DNA of 64,000 nt, taken from the NCBI GenBank assembly GCA_003993805.1, contig RSEF01000021.1, positions 2,863,065-2,927,064 on the forward strand. Direction: 5' to 3'. Both the position numbers and the translations under genes were made by a program. The number at the start of each line of letters is the position of its first letter. The first letter of the stretch is position 1. Shown here piece after piece: positions 1 through 12,454 of this stretch. The notes beneath the pieces were generated by a model that was not told where the DNA came from, searched no databases, and saw nothing but the letters and a program-made list of their open reading frames with translations. Source of the DNA: Himantopus leucocephalus (lineage: Eukaryota; Chordata; Aves; Charadriiformes; Recurvirostridae).

Positions 1-3000
1 GCCTAAGGGATCTGAAGCTTGTTATTACGTTGTTTTGAAAGCGGTCAAGTATTTCACATTAAAGTACAAAACATTTTACAGGAGGAAGACTCTTGAACTG
101 TCTTATGAGCTGCTAATAACAAGCTCTGATCAGCAAGTAAGTAAGCATCTTTATTGGTAGTAACAATATATTATTCTAATCTTTAGATCTCACGTGACAT
201 GCAAGGAATTCAAGCTACAAAGGGATCAGCACCTCAAAGAATTCTAAGACATTACAAGGTAAAGATCTTTTTTTTCCTCTGTCTGTATTATCATATTCAT
301 CAACTAAAAAGCTGTAGAAGCTGGTTTATAGTATAATTTCGGGACTGAATGTATTGATCATGAAGATTATGTCAATTCGTAAATTACTTCTAGGATTAGT
401 AAAGAAAGGCAGTCAACTTTTCCTAAAATGTTTCCTTCAAAACATTTATCTTTAGTGTCTTGATTAAGTGTCTAATATGTCATGTATCTGACAGTTTTGG
501 GTGCTAATTAGGATTTTGATATTTCTGATATTCTCTAAAACCATTATATTTATCTTGTAAGTGATTATAAACAAGATTGCGTGAGCCTTCAGTCTCCTGT
601 TCTTAGAACACCAAAAAGCAAAGTCACATACGGAAGGAAGCTTTCACTGAAGTTTACTTTGAAAATAAATAAGTGGCAATAGCATGAGAAAGTGTGAATA
701 AATGCCTGTTCTTAAGGCTACAGAGGAATAGGAGAAGCAGCGCAACCTGCTGTCCGCTGGGTCCAGATCATCAGTTCATGTCAAATAATGTCACTGAATT
801 ATGCTAGTGAGGTTGTGCCTACTTGTTTAAGTCACAAAACTGGCAGTTACTGTCCAAGCGGAAATATTATTATCTCCTGACCGGAGGGAAAAGATTTAAA
901 AAAAAACCCAAACTTTTATTTTCTTAAAATGGATGCTGTATACTTGTTTCTTGTGCTGTGGCAAGCTTTATTAGTCGTTTTAAAAACTCAGATATCTGCC
1001 ATTTCTTTAAAAACATGACTGACAAAACCAAAGGCCATTGTTATTGTAGGAGTCATGCTTCCTTGATATTTTTGTTACTGTGAGCTTGAAGCATCCCATC
1101 CATACAGCGTAAAAGTAAGGGAATGGAATATCAGCTTTATTTGCTGTTGTCAAAATGTACATTCTTTACAATCACCTTTTTTGGACCATATTTTCAAGGG
1201 GTGTGATAAACTTCTCCATCACTTGGTGTCTATAAACTCTGACTCTAGCTTTCCCTTCTAGCTTAAAGCTATAAATCTGCGTACATGTGAATTTAAAATA
1301 CGCAGAGAGTGTTGAAAATGTGTCTTATTCATCTTGAATATTCTCGTTTTATCTTTCTTCATTCTAAGTTGTTGACAAGGTAGATTTAATTATCTTTCTT
1401 TATTAGACTGTTCAAATTGCCAGGCATGATACTTGCTGTAATACTTCGATTTCATTTTTACTCACATTAGTATTAAACAGTAACTTTCTATTCTATTTTT
1501 GAAGTTGGTGACCTCTGAAGGATTTGGAACTCTGAAAGTTTCATTGGTGGAAAAATATCTGATATCATATTCTGGAAAGCCTATGGCTCATTAACTTATG
1601 TCTATTAATGGCTGCAAAATTCATAAACCTTTACATAATGATTTTCTTTAACTGTAGTACTATTAATTTTTATGGTAATTTTACTGTTATTTATGATCAT
1701 CAAAAGAGTCTGTTGGAAAAAGAGATAATCGCACAGGGCTTCCAATTTGTAGATCCTCTATGCCTTATAGTAATTGTTGCAGGCTCTATTAAAGATTAAG
1801 GAGGTTACAAGCTTTAACTTTATAAGGTGAAAGTAATTCTTTGAAGGGAAAGTTATATTATTAATAGTGATTGCAATTGATTACTCAAAGAGCTATAGTA
1901 ATTCATTCATGAATTCCATTCAGTTTTAATTCTTTAAGGGTTTAAAACATTTCTGTCTAATCTGAGGGATCCTAATTCCTCTTTGTCTGTCTGCTTACCC
2001 GTTATAGGAGTTCTTACATTCTTAAGCCACGCAAACAAATGAACAAACACACCAGCAAACAAAAAAAAACCCCTGTAATTAGAAGCAGTTCAGATTAAAA
2101 AGTTAAATCACTATGTTATCTTTTAAAAATAGTGGAGAAAAAACAATGCGCTTCTGTTTATCTCTCCAAAATACACAGAATATATGGTAGTTGAAGATCT
2201 ATACTGTATGTGGCAGATATTTAAAAAGACTAATATCTGGATACTGTACTACACCAGAAATGGAGCAGCTAGCAGGTAATTTCCATAAGGTGTATAGTAA
2301 ATACCCTGGATTTTGACCTTTTTTACATCCACGGAGTAAAGCAAAGAAACACATCATACAGGCAGGAGATGCTGAGTTTTAGGTGTTAGGTTGTTTTACT
2401 TGGTGTCCTGCAGATTCATAGGTTCCTGTAAGAAATGCCTTTTCTGTTTGTAATTCAGAACTAGCACCAAAAGCTGCAGCCTGAAGTCTCGTTAAATGTT
2501 TGCATGTGAAGAGACTTGAGGGTCAGAGATTGATCGATCTATAAGTTAGGTTTGTCTTTCTAGTGTCAATGCAATGTATGTACTATCTTACAAATATTTC
2601 TTTCAGAGGTGTTGCACTTTCTTGTTTTTCAGTCTCATGCTGGGGGCAAAAGCAGTATTCCTTTAAAATTGTTTCCATTGTGTAATACCTACGTTGATTT
2701 TCAGACTTTCCAGCGATGGCTCTTTACACTACACAACCACCATGCTTTTTTATTATTGGAGTCTAGCAGTGCTTTTCTTATTATTACAAATCTTGTAGCG
2801 GACTGGTGGCCTGTTTGTATTAGTCTTGCAGGGTCGTGGCAGCTTTTCATGGGCATTGTATATGTATTGGTACTCACCCAATTTTACATGTATGAATAGT
2901 CCCATAGGAGCTATTAACGCTGTACATATGCGTAACGGGGAGTACACGTATACATGCTCATGGGCCTTGGCCTATTGTTTACTTTATTACCTGAGAGCTT

Positions 3001-3559
3001 TGGAGAGAAAGTATCCTACAGATACACCAGCTATTATGAAAATCCTATATTATCATAAATCACTGTTTAAATTACCATTGAGGTGTCTTCGCTACTTTAA
3101 CTGTATATTGTCTTGGGAGATTACTGTATATGCTAATAAATGATAGTCCTAATGGGTAGCATGAATTGTCATGCTGTCTACTTATTGATTACAGATGTCT
3201 TCTATTTGTGATTTAGCAGATCTAATAGAATTTGGCGTCAGAACTGTATAATTTTTTTCATACTTTGTTTTAATACTTGTTATGATTGTAAATTCTTTTC
3301 CTGTCACTTCTCCCTGTTTGTGTACTGAAGCTGTTTTGTTTGGGGGAGATTTTGCTTTATTCTTTCCCCATTTGAAATGTTTAATTCCCAACTTTCCCTT
3401 ATCTTTTTCAGGCCAGTATGTGCTTATGGTCCGTGAAGTGACCATACCCCCATTCTTGGGCCAGACTCTCACACCTGCCTTCAAACTCTTGAATTTTTCC
3501 AGAGAAAACCAAAACCAAGAACAAAGACTGTTTCAAAGTCACCAGCAAGTATAAAGGAT
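1..3559. other. Non-coding AT-rich DNA, no gene seen
   Basis: Frequent stops in all frames; the longest ATG frame is about 105 codons and unlike any family I know. No splice-flanked exon, RNA gene or mobile element stands out. The stretch at about 755-815 vaguely resembles an old amniote interspersed repeat (a 'cagatc-tcag' segment followed by a 'tcaat'-like core) but is too decayed to name. A short A-run at 898-907 is the only low-complexity feature. Confidence 0.7.
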
Positions 3560-3650
3560 CAAACGCCCCAGCCAGGGCTCTTACCCAGGGCACACTGCAG
3601 TCAATGGAATTTTTCCCATTGAATGCAGTGGAAGTTGGGTTCAGTCTTTG
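3560..3650. repeat. Decayed amniote interspersed repeat with hairpin core
   Basis: The 'agtcaatgg ... cccattga ... cagtgg' pattern is that of an old repeat tail common in sauropsid genomes. Within it, 3594-3607 and 3616-3629 form an inverted repeat of 14 bases with one mismatch around an 8-base loop (3608-3615). I cannot assign the family name; it may be the tail of a SINE or an old non-autonomous element. The hairpin is seen directly, the family assignment is from memory of the pattern. Confidence 0.45.
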
Positions 3651-3659
3651 CATCCCAGT

Positions 3660-5020
3660 CACACTTGTAAGCTTTTTCATGCAGGAATGGGGCTTCAGTT
3701 TTGAAAACTAAAGTCTCCTAATAGCCAAGAAAATAATTGACTTAAAGATCCATGTCGTGGTCATCTTCTTACTATTAACATTTTAGAAGAAAAAAATGTG
3801 TTCTCTGTAGAGATTTGAGATACAGATTAAAATTTTTCATCAGTTCTGTTTTTCAATATATGTTTGGGGGCTTGTGTGTTTTTAAGAATTTTGATTAAAT
3901 ATACAGTAAATTAATTTTTATGACAATTGTAATCACATCTCTAATAATATGTTGAGATTGTTTCATGCAATTCTCGTTCACAAAGTACCTCTGTTGCATG
4001 AGGACAGCCAAGTAACTCTCCTCAAACTGATAGAGAATCTACCAGCTTCAAACAACTAGTTTTCAAAAGAATTATTTATCAACTTCAAATCTTACTGATT
4101 TTTCTGCAAATCTATCTAATGATTGCAAGCAACAGAGCATGTTTTCATTAGGAAAATTACACTGATATCCTTACCTGCTCATATACATTAATGTCCCTGT
4201 ATTGATTGTATGAAGAAATTTTCACTTGAAGAATAAGGTAGAAATCCTCTAAAAGCCTTCTAACTTAAGTCCAGTGCCTTTGCGTATGGATCGGAAGTTG
4301 ACAATATCTGTAAAGGGGAGGGTTAGAGTTAATTCACATCGCTGAATCAAAATGCATAACTAGGCCTTATCTTAGATGTCTGTTGTTGAAGCGAATAGAA
4401 AACTTCAAAGAAAAGCAAATAAAGCACCTTAAATCTAACTCAAAGGAAGTTCTCTCTCAAGAGTTTCTTAGGGTAGAAATCAGCTTTGGAAATGCGGATG
4501 TGGCATTGCAATGTCAAATATGTAGAGACATCTCAGGTTAGAGAAGCAGAATTCAAAAAAAAACCTAAGGTTAAAACAACCTAATAGAAAAAAATAGAAA
4601 AATAGCTGAAGGTGAATGTCCAACACTGCAGCTGATTGTATTTGCATAGTTCAGCTGACTTTAGTAGAGACGAGGCTATAGCACAAAAGTTTCCGAATGC
4701 AAACCTCTCGTATTTATTAGGCTTCCTAGTACAGATAAACTTGTTAATTCATACCTGGAAATTATATATAAGATTGGAACACTTGGCTTGCCAAATGGAA
4801 ACCTCCGTCCTTTCTTTTCTGATCCTTTTCTGCTTCTATGAAGAAAATAAAAATAAGAGACAAACGTGTAACAGAGAAAAGCAATAAATAATGTTCCATA
4901 ATGATCAATGATGAGGAATATGTGCTTGGAAACTGGGAAACAAATTGTTCCGGAAGCATGATTTGACACTGGTTAGTGCTTTCCTATAAGGCAATGCTTT
5001 TTGTCTCCGTGATAGCGCAC
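3660..5020. other. Non-coding DNA, nothing recognised
   Basis: AT-rich sequence with short homopolymer runs. No open frame above about 100 codons and no recognisable repeat family. Confidence 0.7.
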
Positions 5021-5030
5021 GGGCGCTGTG

Positions 5031-5090
5031 GTTGCCATGGTAAGGTACATGTTTTGTTATGAATGCTATAAATAGTCACATCATTGGCCA
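5031..5090 (+). promoter_or_regulatory. Candidate regulatory cluster: RFX X-box, MEF2/TATA, ATTGG
   Basis: GTTGCCATGGTAAG at 5031-5044 matches the palindromic RFX X-box consensus (GTTRCCATGGYAAC) at all but the last base. CTATAAATAG at 5066-5075 is a perfect MEF2 consensus (CTA, four A/T, TAG) and also a TATA-like element. An ATTGG (inverted CCAAT) lies at about 5084-5088. Three well-formed motifs within 60 bp suggest a small enhancer or promoter, but no transcript start or exon can be seen beside it. Function is inference; single motif matches arise by chance, the near-full-length X-box less easily. Confidence 0.35.
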
Positions 5091-5100
5091 AAAGCGTAAG

Positions 5101-7590
5101 TGAAGATCCTGCTCTGGTCGTGTTTATTGTGAGTTTTGATCATGGTCACAAAGACTTATGTGATGATTTACGTGGTAAATTAAATGGGCATAAGGACAAG
5201 CATCTTTGTGTGTTTCTGTGATGGAAGTATCTGCCACATACGTAGTCATTCTCTCATAAATCATAAGTACTTCTGAACTTATTCTTTTTAGTGACTGTGA
5301 ATGAGATTTTGGTATTGTCTTTCCAACATTCTGTCTCACAGACCATATCCCTGACCTAAGGAGAACAGACTGCTGGGTAGACATACACAGACCAGGACTG
5401 AAATGTAGGATATATGACCTTTGTACCTAGATCTGCTGCAGATGTGCTGCTGTTGAGTAATTATATTTGAGAAGCAGAAGCAGCAGAAAAGGGTAAAATC
5501 TCTCCTGTACTGAGATGGAAAGGCTTAAGTCTTCAATGTTTCTGAGCATTTTGAGATCTTTGGGTGAAGACTGCAAAACATTACTGTGGCACATCTTGAC
5601 ATTGTGCATTTGGACTGTCCTTGTCATTGTGTACAAGTCAGGTTCTATGCTAGTATGGATATAAGGGTTAATCCAGGATTTTTTCAAAGTTGTATGCAAG
5701 TTGAACTGCACTTTAAAAGGAGCTGTTGTCAGAGTAATTCCATATCCACTTGCATTAACAAATAGCACATAACACCGCAGTTTGATTGCTCTAAGCAATG
5801 GCAGAATTGCAGAGTGAGCCTTTCACGACACTGCTACATTGCCTTATGCTATAGCCACATTCCTTTGATGATTATAAAGAATTGTATCAGTTTTCTTATG
5901 TAATCCAATCAATTTTTTTTTAAATTTGGCATCATCTCAACCTAGTGGGAGGAATTTTTCAGGACTGAAAAAGGATGATGATAAAAAAAATATTTTTTTT
6001 TTTTAAACCCCACTCCCGCCGCAGCCCTGTTCCCCCGTTAGAATGTTTATTATCTCAGTTTTCCTATGTCATTTGTAAACATGGCAGACCTGGATTTTCT
6101 GTCTGTTAAGCCAGTGGTACAACATCTGTAGGAAATTCTATAAATGTTTGTTATGGAAACATTCACCTTATCATCCTTGTAAAGTTTCTGAAAAGCTAAG
6201 CAAGCAGCCTGCCACTTAATGTGTGACATGGCAGTACAGACAGCCACACCAGGAGAGATGTCCCGGTCTCGTAACAGGATTTCTGTTACAAAACACACAC
6301 GTACTAGAAAACACAAGTGGAAGGATTATGTTCTCTTTGAGTCCTGGTGAACTTGATGTAAAATTAACCCTTTGTGATGATTTGTTGGGTAGTTTGGAAA
6401 ACCTCGGGGGGGAGAAATCCTAAATACACAATCTTTTCTCAGTGACACCTTTAATTCCGAGGTAACTCCATTGGCTGTTGGGCTGTCATTTAGTATCAGG
6501 GAGCACAGTCCAGAGTTCTAAGAAATGTTTTTCCATTACTGTAAAGGAAAGTTGCATATAAAACAATTTCCTGTGATTCAGCATAATAATTACTAAAAAA
6601 TAAAAGCCCTCCTCGCGAGCTGTCGGTTGCTGGGGGCTCAAAGTAGAGCTTGAGTGGTAAGCTAAGGCGGAAGAGATCTTTGCATTCCTGTAGGAGCAGT
6701 AACTGCGTAGTGTCTTGGCTGCCTCACTGTTACAAAACAGAATGTGCATACAAAGTTAAGGCAAATGGAAAATGGAGCTGTGTGTGAGATTTTTGAGGGA
6801 CCTCGCTGAAGGAAAAGGGTGAGATAATTAACAGCTAAAACAAAAAAACCTTGCTAAGGCCAGAGCAACACCAATTTAAAAAGGTTCTGAAGCATCCATC
6901 AGCACTCGCTTTCTAGCCTAGTGAAATTTTCTAGGGATATTTGTTGTCCTGATATGCCATGCTGAAAATTTGCCTGTAGTGAGAGGAGTTTTTATACTTC
7001 ATTGCAACGGTGGATAGTTTACTAACCGAGGAAGTAAGATGGATGGACAGATCAATTCCTTATGGAATTGTTAGTAGCTTTAGTTAGTAGCTTTGCAATC
7101 GTGTGCTGTGGCAGTAGTGTATCTAAAATAATGATCCCCAGGGAGTTACCTTTCTCATTTTTCTCTTTGGTGCTGTGTATATCAATGAGGTAAATGACTT
7201 TTTCTTACTTGTCAAAGTATTTGGTATTGTTTCCCACACTGTGTTCAGATTATTGCTTTACTGATTTCCTTGGCTTCCTTTCAATATATTTCAAAATAAA
7301 CCAACATCAAGTGAAACTTTTGACGTTTAGACCAATACAGAAAATGAATCAACGTTTTTCAACTATATGGACTTAGCCTGAAAAAGCTGAAAGCGCAGGA
7401 AACAATTGTAATATGAATGCACACATCTGTTCACAGAAACTGTCTTAATTGTTTATGGATGTGTAATTGCAGACGCGCTCAGCGGTGTTAGACGATGCAT
7501 GCTCTCGGGTAGTGCTGGAGCAACAGCTCTGGACACTGCTTCTTGAGATATTTCAAGAGCAGAAGCAGAATAAACTTGTCATTTCCACCT
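5101..7590. other. Non-coding DNA with small low-complexity runs
   Basis: No supported gene. An A-run then T-run at about 5984-6004 makes an AT-only stretch. A 13-base unit (ttagtagctttag) is tandemly repeated, the second copy incomplete, at 7071-7094. The longest open frame (about 123 codons, minus strand, 5427-5798) has no recognisable content. Confidence 0.7.
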
Positions 7591-7599
7591 TGGAAAGTT

Positions 7600-7770
7600 C
7601 ACTTTACTTGTGCTGTTGCAATTGCTAGCCAGACAGCTTACCGCTGCCAGTGTGGTATTAACACCTCCTAATTAGCAGCTGGGTTGAGTTTTCCAAATCA
7701 TTGTAAACAATCCACTGACAGCAGCCCACAATCCACAGCAGAAGCCCATCAATTTCCTTTGTTACTGAAT
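7600..7770. promoter_or_regulatory. Candidate conserved regulatory block (homeodomain, FOX, SOX motifs)
   Basis: Dense with well-formed vertebrate factor sites: CTAATTAG homeodomain palindrome at 7678-7685, forkhead TGTAAACAA at 7712-7720, SOX-type CCTTTGTT at 7756-7763, plus a SMAD-like CAGACAG near 7630. The texture, with short motifs in balanced-composition DNA and no low complexity, resembles vertebrate conserved non-coding elements. No coding frame crosses it. Conservation itself cannot be seen from one sequence. Confidence 0.3.
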
Positions 7771-7774
7771 CTCT

Positions 7775-9090
7775 TTGGTGAACTAGGAGCAATACCCGTT
7801 ATACAATTCTTGTAGTCCTTTGGCTAGTAGGATCCAATTCAGCTTTCTGCCTCTAATTCCGTGGCTATCGATAGCAGTGCCCTTTCTAAGGCTGGCGGAA
7901 GGAATGAGGAATGCATAGGAATTACAGTTTTAGAAGCTTCATAATCTCAAACCATCATCCTTGTGCCACAGTTATTATTCTGGCCCATTTCCCCCTTTTT
8001 CTGTCATCCAGAAAGAGAGAGTGTATGGTGTAGAAGAGGCTATAGCTGAAGGCTTGCTGGTTTACAGTCAGATTTATGTACCTCTTCTAATATTAAGCTA
8101 GGGAATGAAGAGAGGATTGGGAAATGTTACAACTGCAATACTAGTATTTTGAGAAGTGCAGTGAAAGCTTTATCCATGACACTTCAAATATTGCCCTTGT
8201 TAATATATTCTGAGGGAGAGCTGAATGCAGATAGAAGAGTTTCATGGGTGCACAGCAGTAGAAATTCTGTGTCTGTCTGGTTTTCATTCTTTGCAGACAG
8301 GACGAGCAGTTGCTAAAGCATTTGCTTTAAAAAATGAGTTAACAGTCAGCCTATCTGGAATATATTTTTCAAAAGTTTGGAGTGTTTCCATTAGTATGTA
8401 AGTACCAAGAAATATATCACAAAAGCCAGTTGGCCTCACAAACTTTGAATCTAATACCAGTTAATTGTATCAAGTTGCAGTTGTTTTAATGTTTTCTATG
8501 TAAGGGGTCAGAGTTCCAGCAAACATGTTTCTGGAGTTGTTGGCAGCTGAAAGAGAAAGGCCGTTTTATTGCTCTTTCATAACTGTTCTGATTTCCATAG
8601 CCAAGAAAGCGCCATTAGAGTTTTTATTATTTTTAATTTTAAAAATGCTTTAGAAAATATATTAGACAAGGACACCTGCAGAAGCAGAAAAGTTCTGAAA
8701 TTTTGGAAACTAATTCTGCTTTGGAAGGAGACATTTTCTTTTATATGCTCAAGAAAACACAAAGTTTCAAAACCTTTATTTGTGGCTTTGTAGGAGCACT
8801 AAACTTCACTTAATAAGCCGTCTTTCTGCTTTATATCATCTGGTCACATCTTCACTGTGCTTTTAGACCAAGACCAATCTTTGCTTTCATTGCATCTTCA
8901 TTCCCATTTATGGCTTTTAAGAAGGATTATTAACCCAACTTTGATACACACCCTCAATTCCTAATACACACGTGATGTTTTCCCCTTAAATTTTTGATCT
9001 GTTCCATGGGTAGAGTCAATAACTCTTAAGAGAGACTGCAGATGTAACTATCAACTCCTCTGGTGCCATATCAAGATGGAATTATGTAGT
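7775..9090. other. Non-coding DNA, nothing recognised
   Basis: Both strands read as unconstrained sequence with frequent stops. No repeat family or RNA gene recognised. Confidence 0.65.
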
Positions 9091-9190
9091 CACGGAAATC
9101 AGAGATGGAAAAAACCTATTAGGTCATCTTGTCCATCTCCTCTGCCAGTTCATAACGACTCCCCGCAGTATGTTCTCCAGTGAGCTGTTT
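9091..9190 (-). mobile_element. Old CR1-type LINE remnant, 3' portion
   Basis: On the plus strand the run 'gatggaaaaaacctattaggtcatcttgtcc' type pattern (about 9104-9135) parallels the reverse complement of the CR1 3' region, normally 'ggaagggacct...ggtcatctagtcca'. It would therefore be a minus-strand copy with its 3' end on the left. Divergence is high, and homology may trail off to about 9300. An old CR1 subfamily is the best reading. Confidence 0.5.
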
Positions 9191-9720
9191 AGCTTCCTTC
9201 TGGACAGTTCGTTTGAACGGATTGCAAAGCCCTTCCTATGACTCTCAGTACCTATCTTTCACTTGTCTGGTTTTAGTCTTACATGGCAGGGCCAGGTTGT
9301 ATCCATATTGCTCCTGTAATGCAAATATTAATAACAATAAGAGGAACCGGCATCTTTGCATAAATTATTTGGGTTTTAGGACCAAGCCTGCATCTTCAGG
9401 GTTTGGTAACTGGCTGAGGAAGTAAACAGCAGTTAAGAATTTGTGCAGTAAATTTCACCTGTTCTTGTATCCTCTACAAATAGTTCATGATCTCTGCATA
9501 TTGACTGGCAATTTGCTGAATTGTTTCTAGGCATAGTTCTTGGTCTATGGTTCTTTCACAAGCAGCTTCGAGTGACCCGGAACTGAAATGACAACTGGTT
9601 TGGTTACGTACAGAGCATGTGACATTTTATATGCCCTGATAGGTTAAAATTAACCCAGTTTAAGTGACAAACATGGCAGCAGGGAAAGAGGACAAATGCA
9701 GGAGGCAAGTCTCATTTTTA
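9191..9720. other. Non-coding DNA between CR1 and MIR remnants
   Basis: Nothing recognised beyond possible weak continuation of the CR1 fragment in its first 100 bases. Confidence 0.6.
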
Positions 9721-9880
9721 ACCCTGGCCATGCTATTGAATCATAAGTAATTTCATCTCTTTGTGCCTCAGCTTGCAATATGTAAATGCTGTCAGAGGGT
9801 GAAATGACGGTGAAGTTACCTTTCTCTGTAAGCCTTTGTGAGGGTCTAGGAGACTGAAATTCCTGTATAGATGGTGCTAA
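9721..9880 (+). repeat. MIR-type SINE remnant
   Basis: The segment 'tttcatctctttgtgcctcag' at about 9751-9771 matches the conserved MIR core/tail junction (acttaacctctctgtgcctcagtttcc), followed by a 'tgtaaatg' block. The right part (9832-9880, 'cctttgtgagg' then 'gatggtgctaaa') fits the MIR 3' tail (tgtgaggatt ... ggtgctat). Order and spacing agree with a plus-strand copy. It is strongly decayed, as expected of a family active in early amniotes. Confidence 0.6.
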
Positions 9881-10720
9881 AGAAGAACAGTGATCATCAC
9901 CGTTGTCTGTAAGGATTATTTAATAACTTAAACTCAATTGGATTTGAAAATTTCATCTCCACATTCCACTCCGCTGCTTCACTGCCAGAGGAAAGATTTT
10001 TATAATCGGTTGCGTGAGTCCTGCTGCTCCCCAGACTGATAAGTGATGGTTGCCCATTATTCAAATGTTCCCTTGTATTGAACTCCGTCTCTTTGCCTTC
10101 ACATTAGGCAATGTGTTTGCATTATTGTATTGTGTTGACCATGCAGAGGTCAGAGAGCGGAGTGTGGAATTGCGCGGTCCCTCCCCTCCGCTGGAAGGGA
10201 AAGCAAGGCTGTGGGAGGAGGCCAGCAAAGGGCTGCAGTGCCAACAGCTAGATGTCGACGTTAAGTCAGACTTTGCACTACCTGACAGCTCTCCATACAA
10301 ATATATAGGGCACTGTGCTCAAACAAGAACTGATAACATTTTGTAGAGGTTGGTTCCAGTGTAGCAATTGCATATTAGAAGCAAGCAGACCGTGTGAGAA
10401 GACTCAAATGTAGCAGATTTCTGTAAGACATGGAGGAGTTGGGTTTGGGGACTTGGAGAACACAGGCCTATGGATTCCCTTGTTTCAGGCTGCAGCCATA
10501 TGTTAATTTTCACATATTCTCTGAGTAGGGCAGAAATGCTTTCTTCATAGGGTATGCTAATTTCCTTCCTAGGGATCTTTGTGCATCACTTCTGTGAATG
10601 TAGGGTTCATCTGTCAGAATTTTTCAGACAAGAAAGAAAATAGAGCTTATGCTTTTGAGAGGCAGTGGACACAAGCTGAAATACTTTTTTCTTATGTGTA
10701 AGTAGAATTTCCTGTATTTT
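9881..10720. other. Non-coding DNA, nothing recognised
   Basis: A slightly GC-richer patch at 10140-10260 contains some CpGs but no recognised gene or repeat. Open frames of 98 and 79 codons overlap here on opposite strands and look like chance. Confidence 0.65.
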
Positions 10721-10916
10721 TACTGTGAGTGTCATTGAAGGGCGGAACAGTTTGCCCAGAGAGCTTGCTTGTGAAGTCTCTGTCCTTGCAGATACTGAAA
10801 ATATGACGACAAGGCTCGGAGCAACCTCCCCGCTTCGATCCTGCTTTGAGCAGGGAGGTTAGACTAGAACTCCAGAGGTCCTTTCCAACCACAATGGTCC
10901 TGTGATTTTGTGGTTA
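10721..10916 (+). mobile_element. CR1 LINE, 5'-truncated 3' end
   Basis: This is a clear plus-strand CR1 tail. In order it shows 'ggaacagtttgcccagagag' (10744-10763, the family's 'ggaacaggttgcccagagag'), 'gacaaggctcggagcaacct' (10808-10827), 'cctgctttgagcaggga' (10840-10856), 'ctccagaggtcctttccaacc' (10870-10890) and a degenerate ATTCTRTG-type terminus (10899-10916). It is severely 5'-truncated at about 200 bp, as most avian CR1 copies are, and carries no coding sequence of note. It contributes no gene function here but is good evidence for an avian or other archosaur genome. Confidence 0.9.
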
Positions 10917-11618
10917 TCAGAAAGGCCCCAAACTTGGAAAAATAGGGATTTTTCTCTTGGAAAGGGACAGAATTATCCAGATGTAAGACAGCTAACTTCA
11001 ACTTTTGGATTCTCTATGTCTGTCTTTCTGAAAAACATTCTGGCTAAGTCCTAGATTAAAATTCGGGGTTTCAAATAGAATGACATCCTCATTACATTGT
11101 TTTTACTTTTCAGTCTCGTCACGAAACCTAGTCATTGCCACTCCTGATCTTAATTTCATAAGTTTCCTTCAAATTTCTGGACAAAATAGGCACTGCCCGC
11201 AAAGGGGAGTATCAGCCACGCGTTTCTCAAGAAGGCCCTCGGGACTGCTGAGTAATTGTTAACCTACAGGAACCTGCTCTCCTCTCTGCACTCCAGCCAG
11301 TCATGAGAGACCATCATCAGCGTTGCCCTCCTTTCTGTGAAACCACAGGTATATAGTAAGAAAGCGAGGGAGGAAGAGTCTGTGATCAAACCCATGCTGC
11401 TGCTCAGCAGCCACTGCATTTTCATAAAGCTCGTGCAACCATTATAGGATGCTTAGCATCTTGCAGAATACAGGGCAATATATAAAGTAAAATACTTACT
11501 TCATTAAAAATCTTTATATTCTCATTAAGCAGTCATTTTCATATAGTAAATGATCAGATTTGGATGGTTTTGAGAGGCATTTATATAATAATTATGTCAT
11601 ATAGTCTCCATGGTCTGT

Positions 11619-11641
11619 NNTTTAAAAAAAAAAAAAAAAAA
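11619..11641. repeat. Ambiguous bases and poly(A) run
   Basis: NN at 11619-11620, TTT, then eighteen A. The ambiguous bases probably reflect consensus uncertainty beside the homopolymer. No retroposed sequence was recognised upstream to make this a poly(A) tail. Confidence 0.9.
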
Positions 11642-12420
11642 GGCAAACCATTCATATAGTGCATTGTGAAATGATAAGTAAGTAGGTGAGAGCTTGCCCC
11701 AGGAGCTTAGCTTCTGGTTGGGCTTAACGTCAGTGCGATAGCCTCTGCAAGAGGAAACAGGTTTTTCCCATAATGAACATTTTTCCAGTAGGAAGAAAGT
11801 AAGACTAAGTCTCAATCTTATGAAGACATGTAGACTTTCATGGCCAGAGTGCTTTAATTTTTTTCCCTTTCCTTTCTTTTCCCTAAATATCTAATTTAAG
11901 TCGCATTATTCTGATAAGTAGTAAAGTACAAATGTGATGTATAGAAGAACTCTAAATCAGTGTTGGTAGTCCACCCCCAGAGAAATGAACAGCTGGTTTA
12001 CTTTGGCCGTTTCCCAAAACCCACAAAGAGTTAAATCATATTAACTAACTTTAGAAAGAACTAAGACATTTGTTTTCGTTAGGACGGCAATGTCTTCTCT
12101 TGAAGAACTTACTATTTTAACCGTATCTGTGCCTTTTGAGATACCTCTGGATCTCAATCACGGCCATGACCCTAATAAGGATGTGAGGAAGAAATTGCAT
12201 GGGAATTGTGAAGAGAAATAGGTGGTTCTGCTTCTTCTGCAAAAACAAAATAAAAAGAACAAACAAATAAAACCTTCTTCCTCCTATAACTTTAATTCTG
12301 ATTTATTTATATGTTTACCTAATGATGCACATCAGAAAGGATTTAAAGAATTGATGGGGTTAAACTGGAAACACTGTAATTGCTGCCTGGATGGGGAAGG
12401 AGACAGACAAGCGTGAGCAT

Positions 12421-12454
12421 GAGTGTGTGTGAGAGCTGAGTGTGCGTGAGAGCG
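12421..12454 (+). repeat. 17-bp tandem duplication, GT/GA-rich
   Basis: Two adjacent 17-base copies beginning gagtgtg (12421-12437 and 12438-12454) agree at 15 of 17 positions. This is a minisatellite-like seed with alternating GT content. Confidence 0.85.

Noticed and set aside
755..815. Possible ancient palindromic amniote repeat
   Set aside because: Resemblance is faint and I could not fix ends or orientation; mentioned only in the region description.
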